In this document: positions 1 to 7,611 of the stretch, one piece after another
Position numbering within the stretch: the first letter of the stretch is position 1
How the letters are laid out: every line of letters starts with the position of its first letter
Source of the DNA: Sinanaerobacter chloroacetimidivorans
GTDB taxonomy: Bacteria; Bacillota; Clostridia; Peptostreptococcales; Anaerovoracaceae
Direction: 5' to 3'
DNA length: 64,000 nucleotides
Assembly (NCBI RefSeq): GCF_018128545.1
Contig: NZ_JAGSND010000008.1
Span: 124,001-188,000, forward strand
Position numbers and translations under genes: made by a program
The notes under the pieces: generated by a model
Told to the model about the DNA's origin: nothing
Database searches by the model: none
The model's input: the letters and a program-made list of their open reading frames with translations, nothing else

Positions 1-2
1 TC

Positions 3-782
3 ATGCCGGATAAAACCGTTACATTCATAGATGTCGGCTTGGCCCTGTTGATCGTCGTTGTAGGATTCCTTGCAATCACCGTAATTTGCAAGCTGTTACG
101 GAAAGCGTTGATGAAAAGCAAACTGGATGAAGCACTTCATACTTTTTTTGTTAATTGCTTAAAAGTTTTTTTATGGATCATTGTTCTCATCACTGCCATG
201 AGCTACATCGGTATCCCTGTTTCAGCTTTTCTGGCTGCACTGGGAGCCGCCGGAGTTGCGATAGCCCTTGCGCTAAAAGACAGCCTGGCCAATTTTGCAG
301 GGGGAATTCTTATCATCCTGACAAAACCTTTCAGCAAAGGTGATTTTATTGAGGATTATGAAACCTCGGGGAAAGTTGATAAAATAGACCTTTTATATAC
401 GACCTTGAAAACATTTGATAACAAGATTATCACAATCCCCAATGGAAAGCTTGCCAACTCCACCATTGTGAACTATTCAAGAGCCGACAACAGACGTGTG
501 GACTGCAATTTCTCCATCGGGTATGATGACGATATCGCGAAAGCGAAGGAGATTCTTCTCGTAGTTGCTGAGTCAAATCCGGATATCTTTGATGATCCTG
601 CCCCGCTCATAGGAGTATCAGGCCATGGTCAAAACAGTGTTACCATAGACCTGAAAGTATGGTGTAAGAACAGCGATTACTGGGATATCAAATATTATTT
701 GGAGGAGCAGGTGAAGCTGGCATTTGATGAAGCTGGGATCACCATTCCTTATCCTCAGTTGGATGTTCATATCAAGAAATAA
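3..782 (+). CDS. mscS: Small-conductance mechanosensitive channel, MscS family
   Basis: The 259-residue protein is a compact MscS channel, which opens under membrane tension to release solutes on hypo-osmotic shock. Three hydrophobic segments occupy roughly residues 10-110. The third is the glycine/alanine-rich pore helix (around AALGAAGVAIALALKDSLAN), followed by the beta domain (KPFSKGDFIE) and an alpha/beta cytoplasmic domain ending near IPYPQLDVHI. The length is normal for the short MscS class. The ATG lies at the window edge, so the ribosome binding site cannot be seen and a start further upstream is possible, although the N-terminus looks natural. Confidence 0.9.
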   Translation: MPDKTVTFIDVGLALLIVVVGFLAITVICKLLRKALMKSKLDEALHTFFVNCLKVFLWIIVLITAMSYIGIPVSAFLAALGAAGVAIALALKDSLANFAGGILIILTKPFSKGDFIEDYETSGKVDKIDLLYTTLKTFDNKIITIPNGKLANSTIVNYSRADNRRVDCNFSIGYDDDIAKAKEILLVVAESNPDIFDDPAPLIGVSGHGQNSVTIDLKVWCKNSDYWDIKYYLEEQVKLAFDEAGITIPYPQLDVHIKK

Positions 783-800
783 CGAGATGAAAAGATGTCT

Positions 801-821
801 CCCGCTTCTATAAGAGGCGGG
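801..821 (+). other. Short hairpin after mscS
   Basis: An 8-bp stem (CCCGCTTC paired with GAGGCGGG, one G-U pair) with a 5-nt loop lies 19 nt after the mscS stop. No T-run follows, so it may be an mRNA 3' end or processing structure rather than a normal intrinsic terminator. Confidence 0.35.
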
Positions 822-871
822 TGCCATATTCAACCCGTCAGGTAAAAACACAGCAGAAACGGAGAAACTAT

Positions 872-1114
872 ATGAGCAAAATCAGTGTCGTTTTGTACTA
901 CTGGATCGCAGTGGCTGCCGCACTTCTATTTGCCAGAACGGCAGGGATCGCAGACAATGATGCGGCAATTATTAAGATTTTAATTGTGGTAACCATCGCA
1001 TATATCGGACTGGTAATGATCTTCCATTCCAGAGCAAAATCCGTAACGGAAAATCAGTCCGGGCAAAAGAAGAACAGGAGCCAGCAAACCAATCATCAGA
1101 AAAAGAAAAAATAA
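872..1114 (+). CDS. Small two-helix membrane protein of unknown function
   Basis: The 80-residue product starts at an ATG preceded by GGAGA 6 nt upstream; the open frame extends further 5' but has no ribosome site there. Two hydrophobic segments (about residues 5-22 and 30-50) are followed by a strongly basic, Gln/Asn/Lys-rich tail ending in a run of lysines. The predicted topology is two transmembrane helices with a cytosolic basic tail. I do not recognise the family. It may be co-transcribed with mscS, 89 nt upstream. Confidence 0.6.
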   Translation: MSKISVVLYYWIAVAAALLFARTAGIADNDAAIIKILIVVTIAYIGLVMIFHSRAKSVTENQSGQKKNRSQQTNHQKKKK

Positions 1115-1198
1115 TAGATAAATTACTTGATTACTTGTTGATAAAATTTTGAATTTTTATCAATAAAAAAAATATTGGAAGGTATTTTTGATTTGGCC

Positions 1199-1227
1199 TT
1201 GACGAACAGATTAACATGTGATAACAT
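1199..1227 (+). promoter_or_regulatory. Sigma-A-type promoter of the pyr operon
   Basis: TTGACG at 1199-1204 and TAACAT at 1222-1227 are separated by 17 nt, which predicts a transcript start near 1234. A transcript from here includes the leader ORF, the 30-nt repeats and the terminator before pyrB. The promoter position also excludes the GTG at 1218 as the leader ORF start. Confidence 0.6.
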
Positions 1228-1265
1228 ACTGGAGATTTGAGCAAAATTTCGAAAGGATGAGGGAC

Positions 1266-1445
1266 ATGATTCTAAAGGCAAAAGTAATGGCAAAATACCT
1301 TGATACCTTCAGCACACCGGGTGCGGATTGCCTTTTCTATTCCAAAGATAAGGCGGATTGCCTTTTCCGTTCCCAGGGTAAGGCGAATTGCCTTTTCTAT
1401 TCCCTAAGTGTCGCGTTCCCTGTTTTTTCTGAAAAGTATTTTTAA
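1266..1445 (+). CDS. Putative pyr leader peptide with three 10-residue repeats
   Basis: A 59-codon ORF lies between the pyr promoter and the terminator in front of pyrB. The ATG at 1266 has an AAGGATGAGGG purine stretch upstream; an in-frame ATG at 1257 is the alternative. The middle consists of three repeats (ADCLFYSKDK, ADCLFRSQGK, ANCLFYSLSV) written with U-rich codons. Its TAA at 1443-1445 abuts the 5' arm of the terminator stem. That arrangement parallels the E. coli pyrL leader, in which a ribosome kept close to a polymerase paused at U-rich sites prevents terminator formation when UTP is low. The role is inferred; the ORF, repeats and abutting terminator are seen directly. Confidence 0.5.
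   Translation: MILKAKVMAKYLDTFSTPGADCLFYSKDKADCLFRSQGKANCLFYSLSVAFPVFSEKYF
1321..1410 (+). repeat. Three tandem 30-nt repeats in the pyr leader
   Basis: Units lie at 1321-1350, 1351-1380 and 1381-1410. Each contains a core GGATTGCCTTTTCTATTCC or a close variant. Units 2 and 3 can form 5-bp AAGGC/GCCTT hairpins (1350-1364 and 1380-1394), each followed directly by a U-rich tract, as in transcription pause sites. The exact 30-nt period keeps the leader reading frame. Confidence 0.8.
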
Positions 1446-1473
1446 AGTCTTCCTTTTGGAAGGCTTTTTTTTT
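1446..1473 (+). terminator. Attenuator-type intrinsic terminator before pyrB
   Basis: An 8-bp stem (AGTCTTCC at 1446-1453, GGAAGGCT at 1458-1465, one G-U pair) with a TTTT loop is followed by nine T residues (1465-1473). It lies 56 nt upstream of the pyrB ATG, inside the predicted pyr transcript and directly after the leader ORF stop. I saw no PyrR-type binding loop (CCAGAGAGG-like) in the leader, so leader-peptide attenuation is the preferred reading. Confidence 0.75.
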
Positions 1474-1529
1474 ATGTTTTTTCATTAACTGAGGGATTTT
1501 AATCCCGGTAAAGCAGAGGAGGAGATGGA

Positions 1530-2471
1530 ATGTTAGAAGGAAGAAGCTTGTTGGAGCCTATGGATTTTTCAGCAGAAGAGCTGGAGTATTTATTTACATT
1601 AGCGGATAAAATTATAGATTCCCCGGAGAAGTTTCAAAAATCATGCGAGGGAAAACTGCTTGCCACCTTGTTTTACGAGCCCAGCACCCGTACCCGATTT
1701 AGTTTTGAAGCAGCTATGCTAAGGCTGGGAGGACAGGTGATCGGATTTTCCGAACCCAACTCAAGTTCTGTTGCAAAGGGTGAAAGCATTGCCGACACCA
1801 TCCGAACGGTAGCATGCTATGCGGATATGGCGGTAATGCGGCATCCAAAGGAAGGAGCACCGAAGGTTGCAGCCCAGAGCACGAATATGCCGGTGGTAAA
1901 CGCAGGGGACGGCGGGCATCAGCATCCTACCCAAACCTTAACAGACCTCTTGACCATCAGACGGGAAAAGGGCGGATTTCAAGACCTGAAGATCGGTATT
2001 TGCGGAGATTTGAAATTCGGAAGAACCGTACATTCTTTAATCAAGGCATTATCGAGATATGAAAATGTATCCTTCGTTCTAATCTCACCGGAAGAGCTGA
2101 AAATTCCGGATTACGTAAGAAAAGAGATTCTGGTGAAAAATAAGATTCCCTTTAAGGAAATCGAGAGCATGCAGGAAGTGCTTCCGGAACTGGATATCCT
2201 GTACATGACCAGAGTCCAGAGGGAACGGTTCTTTAATGAGGAAGATTATATCAGACTGAAGGACAGATATATTCTGGATATGGCAAAGATGAAACTGGCC
2301 AAGGAGGATATGATGGTGCTGCATCCACTTCCAAGGGTCAATGAAATCGCAGCCGAAGTGGATCAGGATCCCAGAGCGATGTATTTTAAACAGGCTAAAT
2401 ACGGTATGTTTGTTCGTATGGCATTGATTATGAGTCTGTTAGGAGTGGATAAGGAGGGAACGAAATGGTAG
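1530..2471 (+). CDS. pyrB: Aspartate carbamoyltransferase catalytic subunit
   Basis: PyrB condenses carbamoyl phosphate and aspartate to N-carbamoyl-aspartate, the committed step of UMP synthesis. The carbamoyl-phosphate motif STRTRFSFE is at about residues 52-60, an HPTQTLTDL loop lies near residue 130, and the aspartate-domain HPLPRVNEI motif is near the C-terminus. The 313-residue length is typical. A strong GAGGAGATGG site precedes the ATG. The gene ends in TAG followed at once by TGA, a tandem stop, and overlaps pyrI by 7 nt. With pyrI it should form a regulated ATCase holoenzyme like that of enterobacteria. Confidence 0.97.
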   Translation: MLEGRSLLEPMDFSAEELEYLFTLADKIIDSPEKFQKSCEGKLLATLFYEPSTRTRFSFEAAMLRLGGQVIGFSEPNSSSVAKGESIADTIRTVACYADMAVMRHPKEGAPKVAAQSTNMPVVNAGDGGHQHPTQTLTDLLTIRREKGGFQDLKIGICGDLKFGRTVHSLIKALSRYENVSFVLISPEELKIPDYVRKEILVKNKIPFKEIESMQEVLPELDILYMTRVQRERFFNEEDYIRLKDRYILDMAKMKLAKEDMMVLHPLPRVNEIAAEVDQDPRAMYFKQAKYGMFVRMALIMSLLGVDKEGTKW

Positions 2472-2935
2472 TGATCAACAGCATTGAAAAAGGAATTGTA
2501 ATTGACCACATTACAGCAGGCCTTGGTGTAAAAATTCTGGAGTTTCTCGATATCGACACCACAAAAAATACCGTAGCATTCATTATGAATGCTACCAGCA
2601 GCAAATACGGCAGAAAGGATGTCATCAAGATTGAAAACGTTGTGGATATCAATCTTGCCGCATTAGGGCTCATTGACCCGAAAGCAACGGTAAATATTAT
2701 CGAGGATCACTTGATCAGCAAAAAAATCAATCTAAAATTGCCAGAGATGGTGACCAATATTGTCAAATGTAAAAATCCACGCTGTGTTACCTCCGTCGAG
2801 GTCAACGCACCTCATATCTTCCACCTGATCGATAAGAAAAACAGAGAATATAAATGTGATTACTGTGACGATATCATCAGCATGAAGGAGGGATTTAACA
2901 ATGAAATTATACATAAGCAATGGCTTCATCGTTGA
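2465..2935 (+). CDS. pyrI: Aspartate carbamoyltransferase regulatory subunit
   Basis: PyrI binds nucleotide effectors and holds catalytic trimers together. The N-terminal allosteric domain ([10 protein letters not shown]) is followed by a C-terminal zinc domain with four cysteines in two pairs (CKNPRC near residue 103 and CDYC near residue 132). The length of 156 residues is normal. The ATG has an AAGGAGGG site inside the end of pyrB and overlaps the pyrB stop. The 3' end overlaps pyrC by 35 nt, so translation is probably coupled. Confidence 0.96.
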   Translation: MVVINSIEKGIVIDHITAGLGVKILEFLDIDTTKNTVAFIMNATSSKYGRKDVIKIENVVDINLAALGLIDPKATVNIIEDHLISKKINLKLPEMVTNIVKCKNPRCVTSVEVNAPHIFHLIDKKNREYKCDYCDDIISMKEGFNNEIIHKQWLHR

Positions 2936-4160
2936 CCCGTCAAGTAACCGGCAGGGAATTGGCACACTGGTCATTGAGGATGGGATCATTTCAGAGATTC
3001 TTATGCAGGAAGGCTTGTCCGAACTGAATTTTCAGATTGATCATCAGGTTGATCAGTGGGTTGATGCGGAAGGAAAATGGGTGGTACCAGGACTCATCGA
3101 CCTCCACGTTCATCTGAGAGAGCCTGGGTTTGAATATAAAGAGGATATTGCAAGCGGCTGCCGGTCAGCGGCCAGAGGCGGAATTACGACCCTCTGCTGT
3201 ATGCCAAACACAAAGCCTGCCATAGATCGGGAAGAAGTGGTGAAATTCCTGTATAAGAGAGCGAAAAGAGCCAATGGCGTACAGATCCTTGGTGTGGGTG
3301 CCATAACGAAAGGTCAGGCAGGAAAAGAGCTGGCAGACTACGAGGGAATGCTGAATTGTAAAACCACAGATTCGACCCTATTCGGCAAGGGTATCTGCGC
3401 CCTCAGCGAAGACGGAAAAACGGTAGAGGATGCAGACCTGATGAGAGAAGCGATGCAGGAAGCGAAAAAATATGGGCTCCCTATCTTTTCCCACGCGGAA
3501 CCGGAGGCTGAAATCGTAGAAAGAGACTTAAAACTTGCGGCGGAAACAGGCTGTAGACTTCACTTTTGCCATATCAGCAAAAAAGAGAGTGTAGCGCTTA
3601 TCCGGGAGGCCAAGAAAAGCAATGGGAATATTACAGCGGAAACGGCGCCCCACTATTTTACCATGGATGAGAGTATGACCGGCAGGGATCCAAACAAAAA
3701 GATGAACCCACCCCTGAGAGAAAAGGAAAATGTCGCAGCAATCCTGGAAGGAATCAAGGATGGCACCCTTGATATCATCGCTACGGACCATGCTCCCCAC
3801 CACTCCAGAGAAAAAGAGCTTCCCTTTGAAGAAGCCCCTTTTGGAGTCGTCGGGCTCGAAACAAGTTTTTCAGTAAGCTATACTGCCCTTGTCAAATCCG
3901 GAATTCTGACTCCCTTAGAGCTGATGCGAAGGATGAGCACGAAGCCCGCTGAAATCGTCGGGATCGAAAGAGGGAGCTTGCAGCCGGGAAAAGCGGCTGA
4001 CCTTGCCATGATTGACGTTAACAGGGAGTATGAAATAAAACCGGAAGACTTTCTGTCAAAGGGAAGAAATTCAGCTTTTATCGGAAAAAAGGTATTTGGA
4101 AGAATCGCCTGTACCATCATAGGCGGAAGGATTCTTTGGAAGGAGGAATCAAATGATTGA
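2901..4160 (+). CDS. pyrC: Dihydroorotase
   Basis: PyrC cyclises carbamoyl-aspartate to dihydroorotate. It is a type I amidohydrolase of 419 residues. The metal-binding DLHVHLREPG motif is at about residues 67-76, a SHAEPE segment lies near residue 197, and the catalytic ATDHAPHH segment is near residue 297. The ATG follows GAAGGAGGG inside the 3' end of pyrI, giving a 35-nt overlap. The gene overlaps pyrF by 8 nt. It is part of one tightly packed operon. Confidence 0.96.
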   Translation: MKLYISNGFIVDPSSNRQGIGTLVIEDGIISEILMQEGLSELNFQIDHQVDQWVDAEGKWVVPGLIDLHVHLREPGFEYKEDIASGCRSAARGGITTLCCMPNTKPAIDREEVVKFLYKRAKRANGVQILGVGAITKGQAGKELADYEGMLNCKTTDSTLFGKGICALSEDGKTVEDADLMREAMQEAKKYGLPIFSHAEPEAEIVERDLKLAAETGCRLHFCHISKKESVALIREAKKSNGNITAETAPHYFTMDESMTGRDPNKKMNPPLREKENVAAILEGIKDGTLDIIATDHAPHHSREKELPFEEAPFGVVGLETSFSVSYTALVKSGILTPLELMRRMSTKPAEIVGIERGSLQPGKAADLAMIDVNREYEIKPEDFLSKGRNSAFIGKKVFGRIACTIIGGRILWKEESND

Positions 4161-5064
4161 CAGACTGATGCAGAAGATAGATCAATGCAGAAATCCCACT
4201 GTGGTAGGGCTGGATCCTACCTATGAAATGATACCCTATGGAATCCGCATGGAAATGATAGAGAAATACGGAAAAACCACAAGAGCGGTATCCAAGATGC
4301 TCCTTTGTTTTAATAAGGCCATTATAGAAGGAGTCGGTGATCTGGTTCCTGCAGTAAAGCTGCAGATTGCCATGTATGAACAATATGGGCTGGAAGGGAT
4401 TCGGGCATATCTGGAAACCATTGTAGCTGCAAAGAAAAAAGGGCTGATCATTATCGGAGATATCAAAAGAGGGGATATTGCCTCTACTGCCGCGGCCTAT
4501 GCTTCCCATCTCGGAGGCGTTACCATAGAGGGAACCCATTTTGATATCTGGAATGAAGATGCGGTGACCTTGAATCCTTATCTGGGCTTTGACAGCATTG
4601 AACCCTTTCTGCCTTATTGCACGGAATTTGATAAGGGACTCTTCCTTCTGGTAAAAACCAGCAACCCCTCAGGAGGGGAAATCCAGGACCTGATAGCAGA
4701 CGGAGTTCCGGTCTATGAGCATACTGCAAGGCTGGTAAGCCAATGGGGCAGGTTGGTTATGGGGGATAACGGCTACAGCAAAATAGGAGCTGTGGTAGGA
4801 GCAACTTACGGCGAGCAGGGGAAGAGCTTAAGAGAGAAAATGCCCCACACCTTTTTTCTTGTGCCCGGATATGGGGCCCAAGGGGCTAGCGGAAATGATA
4901 TCAGAGGATATTTTGACCGGGACGGAAGGGGCTGTATTGTCAACTCTTCCAGAGGTATCATAGCCGCTTATCAGAAGGATAAAAAATATGGTGCTCATAA
5001 CTTTGCAGAAGCCGCACGTGAGGCGGTGCTGACCATGAAGAAGGACTTGGAGGATAAAGGATGA
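4153..5064 (+). CDS. pyrF: Orotidine 5'-phosphate decarboxylase (long type)
   Basis: PyrF decarboxylates OMP to UMP. At 303 residues it belongs to the longer PyrF subgroup rather than the 230-residue Bacillus type. The catalytic Lys/Asp network is in IGDIKRGDIAST near residues 100-110, and the phosphate-loop segment FLVPGYGAQG is at about residues 236-245. The ATG overlaps the end of pyrC, with GGAGGAATC upstream, and the stop overlaps the pyrK ATG. Confidence 0.95.
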   Translation: MIDRLMQKIDQCRNPTVVGLDPTYEMIPYGIRMEMIEKYGKTTRAVSKMLLCFNKAIIEGVGDLVPAVKLQIAMYEQYGLEGIRAYLETIVAAKKKGLIIIGDIKRGDIASTAAAYASHLGGVTIEGTHFDIWNEDAVTLNPYLGFDSIEPFLPYCTEFDKGLFLLVKTSNPSGGEIQDLIADGVPVYEHTARLVSQWGRLVMGDNGYSKIGAVVGATYGEQGKSLREKMPHTFFLVPGYGAQGASGNDIRGYFDRDGRGCIVNSSRGIIAAYQKDKKYGAHNFAEAAREAVLTMKKDLEDKG

Positions 5065-5939
5065 TGAAAAAAATATTGAACGGCAGAGTTGTAGAAAACA
5101 TAGAAATTGCAGATAAGGTTTACAGGCTTGTTGTAAATGCCCCGGAAGCCGTAAGAGATTACGTCCCGGGCCGTTTTGTCAATGTATATCTGAAAGACAA
5201 AAGCCTTCTTTTGCCCAGGCCTGTCAGCATCAGTGAAACGAACGGTGAAAATATGGCCTTGATTTACGGAGTGGTTGGAAAAGGTACTTCGGAGATCGCT
5301 CAGTACGATATGGGAGACAGAATCCGCATCAGTACACCCCTTGGCAATGGATATCAAATAGGCAGCCTTCTGCAAAAGATGAAAAGAGATCATGCAATGC
5401 AAGACGGAGCAAAAGCCGGTGTGATCGGATTGGTTGGCGGCGGCATCGGTGTACCGCCTCTTCTTGGCCTTGCAAAAGCTATCAGAAAAATGCAGCGTGA
5501 AGCTGCGGATGACGATAAAAGTAATCTGGAGTTTCGGAATCTGAAAACCGTAGCAGTCCTTGGATTCCAGCGGGAACCTTTTTTAGAGGAAGAACTGAAG
5601 GAGTACTGTGATGAAGTGTTGATTGCCACTGATGAGGGGAACTTTGGCTTCCACGGTAATGTTTTGGATTTGATCGGTCAAAACCAAATTCATGCGGATG
5701 GTTATTTTGCCTGCGGTCCAAAGCCAATGCTGAAAGCCCTGTCGACCTATTGCAGAGAGCGGCAGATTCCGGTTCAGATTTCCATGGAAGAGCGCATGGG
5801 CTGCGGATACGGCGCCTGTGTGGGCTGTGTTTGTAAAACACAGGAAAAAACAGATGAAGGTATTGCTGTTGCAGCAAAGAAGGTCTGCAAGGATGGACCG
5901 GTTTTTTATGGGGATGAGGTGATTTGGGATGAAGAATAA
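5061..5939 (+). CDS. pyrK: Dihydroorotate dehydrogenase electron-transfer subunit
   Basis: PyrK passes electrons from PyrD to NAD+ through FAD and a [2Fe-2S] cluster. The 292 residues show an N-terminal FAD-binding barrel (LPRPVSISET), a glycine-rich NAD-binding loop (VGGGIGVPPL) and a C-terminal cluster motif with cysteines in MGCGYGACVGCVC near residues 248-259 and a fourth cysteine in KVCKDGPVF. An ATGATG start overlaps the pyrF stop by 4 nt. The insert after GIGVPPLLGLAKAI (charged, near residues 140-160) is somewhat long but in frame. Confidence 0.95.
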   Translation: MMKKILNGRVVENIEIADKVYRLVVNAPEAVRDYVPGRFVNVYLKDKSLLLPRPVSISETNGENMALIYGVVGKGTSEIAQYDMGDRIRISTPLGNGYQIGSLLQKMKRDHAMQDGAKAGVIGLVGGGIGVPPLLGLAKAIRKMQREAADDDKSNLEFRNLKTVAVLGFQREPFLEEELKEYCDEVLIATDEGNFGFHGNVLDLIGQNQIHADGYFACGPKPMLKALSTYCRERQIPVQISMEERMGCGYGACVGCVCKTQEKTDEGIAVAAKKVCKDGPVFYGDEVIWDEE

Positions 5940-6849
5940 AGGACTGGATTTACGAGTAACGATAGCAGGAATCACGCTGAATAACCCGATCACCACCGCT
6001 TCCGGGACTTTTTCCGCCAGAGAAAGCAGTGCCTTTTATAACATCAATGAGCTTGGAGCCATGATCACAAAAGGGGTGTCCACTATACCATGGCCCGGAA
6101 ATCCCACCCCCAGAATTGCGGAGGTATATGGAGGAATGATCAATTCCATCGGTCTGCAAAATCCCGGTATCGATGTTTTCATCAAGGAGGAGCTTCCCTT
6201 TTTAGAGCAGTTTGATACGGCTCTTATCGTTAATGTAGCAGGGAGAACCGTCGAGGAATATTGCGAAGTAGTGGAAAAGCTGAATGATACAAAAGCGGAT
6301 ATGCTGGAAATCAACATTTCCTGTCCGAATATCAAAGAAGGCGGGATCAGCTTTGGAACGGACCCGAAAATGGCGGCGGAAGTAACGAAGCAGGTAAAAA
6401 CGCGTTCACAGAAACCTATTCTTATGAAGCTGACACCCAATGTGGGAGACGTTGCGGAAATCGCGCGGGCAGTTGAATCAGAAGGGGCGGATGGCATTTC
6501 ACTGATCAATACCCTGCTTGGCATGCGGATTGATGTACATAAAAAAACACCGGTACTGTTTAATCGGATGGGAGGCCTTTCAGGACCTGCCGTGAAGCCT
6601 GTCGCCGTAAGGATGGTTTACCAGGTGCGAAGAGCAGTAACCATTCCCATTGTCGGAATGGGCGGAATCATGTCGGGTGAGGATGCTGTTGAATTTATCA
6701 TGGCCGGAGCGGATGCCGTATCCGTCGGTACGGCAGCGCTGGTGGACCCCGCGGCCCCCGTGCGGATTAAGAAAGAGCTTATAGAATATATGAAGAAAAA
6801 TAATTTCAAGACAATGAAAGATATCAGAGATTCCTTCCAGGATAGATAG
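5929..6849 (+). CDS. pyrD: Dihydroorotate dehydrogenase, type 1B catalytic subunit
   Basis: PyrD is an FMN enzyme that oxidises dihydroorotate to orotate and partners with PyrK. The NISCPNIKEGG motif carries the catalytic cysteine at about residue 131, as in class 1B; GMGGI and SVGTAAL near the C-terminus bind FMN phosphate. The length is 306 residues, overlapping pyrK by 11 nt. The gene ends in TAG, and the next three codons lead in the same frame straight into the pyrE ATG, so UAG suppression would give a PyrD-PyrE fusion. Confidence 0.96.
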   Translation: MKNKGLDLRVTIAGITLNNPITTASGTFSARESSAFYNINELGAMITKGVSTIPWPGNPTPRIAEVYGGMINSIGLQNPGIDVFIKEELPFLEQFDTALIVNVAGRTVEEYCEVVEKLNDTKADMLEINISCPNIKEGGISFGTDPKMAAEVTKQVKTRSQKPILMKLTPNVGDVAEIARAVESEGADGISLINTLLGMRIDVHKKTPVLFNRMGGLSGPAVKPVAVRMVYQVRRAVTIPIVGMGGIMSGEDAVEFIMAGADAVSVGTAALVDPAAPVRIKKELIEYMKKNNFKTMKDIRDSFQDR

Positions 6850-6858
6850 GAGAATACC

Positions 6859-7542
6859 ATGAGCTATAAGGACGAATTTATCCAATTTATGATCGGTGCC
6901 GGAGTCCTGACTTTTGGCCAATTTATTACCAAGAGCGGGAGGGAGACCCCTTATTTTATCAATACCGGCAATTATCGAACCGGAAGTCAGATTTCGGCAC
7001 TTGGAGGGTTTTACAGTGATTGTGTGATAGAAAATATGAAAAAGGGAACGATCAAGGAAGATATAACGGCACTGTTTGGCCCGGCCTATAAAGGAATTCC
7101 CATAGCGGTGGCTGCTTCCATCGCTTTCGCCGGTAAATACGGCAAGGAGATCAATTACTGCTTCAACCGAAAAGAAAAGAAAGACCATGGCGAGGGCGGC
7201 GTAATGGTAGGCTATCCGCTGAAGACCGGAGATTCGGTTCTGATTATGGAAGATGTCATTACGGCAGGAACTGCGGTGAGAGAATGTCTGCCGATTTTAA
7301 AAGCAGCCGGTGAAATTTCCGTAGAGGGTCTCGTAATCTCGGTTGACAGAATGGAAAAGGGAACAGGGGAGAAAACAGCGGTTCAGGAAATCTATGAAGA
7401 ATTCGGGATCAAGACCTATTCCATCGTTACCGTTACCGATATCATCCAATACCTGGATCAACATCAGGAAATGAAAATCGAGGATAGCATCCGAAAAAGA
7501 ATGGACCGGTATTTTAAAGCCTACTGCGTAAATAATCGATAG
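6859..7542 (+). CDS. pyrE: Orotate phosphoribosyltransferase
   Basis: PyrE joins orotate to PRPP to give OMP. The 227-residue protein carries the PRPP-binding motif VLIMEDVITAGTAVRE at about residues 128-143, preceded by the flexible catalytic loop near NRKEKKDHGEGG. The start is 9 nt after the pyrD stop, with a TAGGAG site. It is the last pyr gene; the operon as seen lacks carAB. The stop is TAG, and the frame stays open into the downstream germination gene. Confidence 0.95.
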   Translation: MSYKDEFIQFMIGAGVLTFGQFITKSGRETPYFINTGNYRTGSQISALGGFYSDCVIENMKKGTIKEDITALFGPAYKGIPIAVAASIAFAGKYGKEINYCFNRKEKKDHGEGGVMVGYPLKTGDSVLIMEDVITAGTAVRECLPILKAAGEISVEGLVISVDRMEKGTGEKTAVQEIYEEFGIKTYSIVTVTDIIQYLDQHQEMKIEDSIRKRMDRYFKAYCVNNR

Positions 7543-7611
7543 ATTAAAAGCATAACGAATCTCTTTTTGGAAAAAATAGTTTTAAATAGGAATAACAAAG
7601 GGAGATTCATT

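Noticed and set aside
1321..1410. CRISPR array
   Set aside because: Repeats are contiguous 30-nt units without spacers and keep a coding frame; no cas genes are present.
1234..1529. PyrR-type attenuation of the pyr operon
   Set aside because: I found no conserved PyrR-binding loop in the leader and no pyrR in the window.
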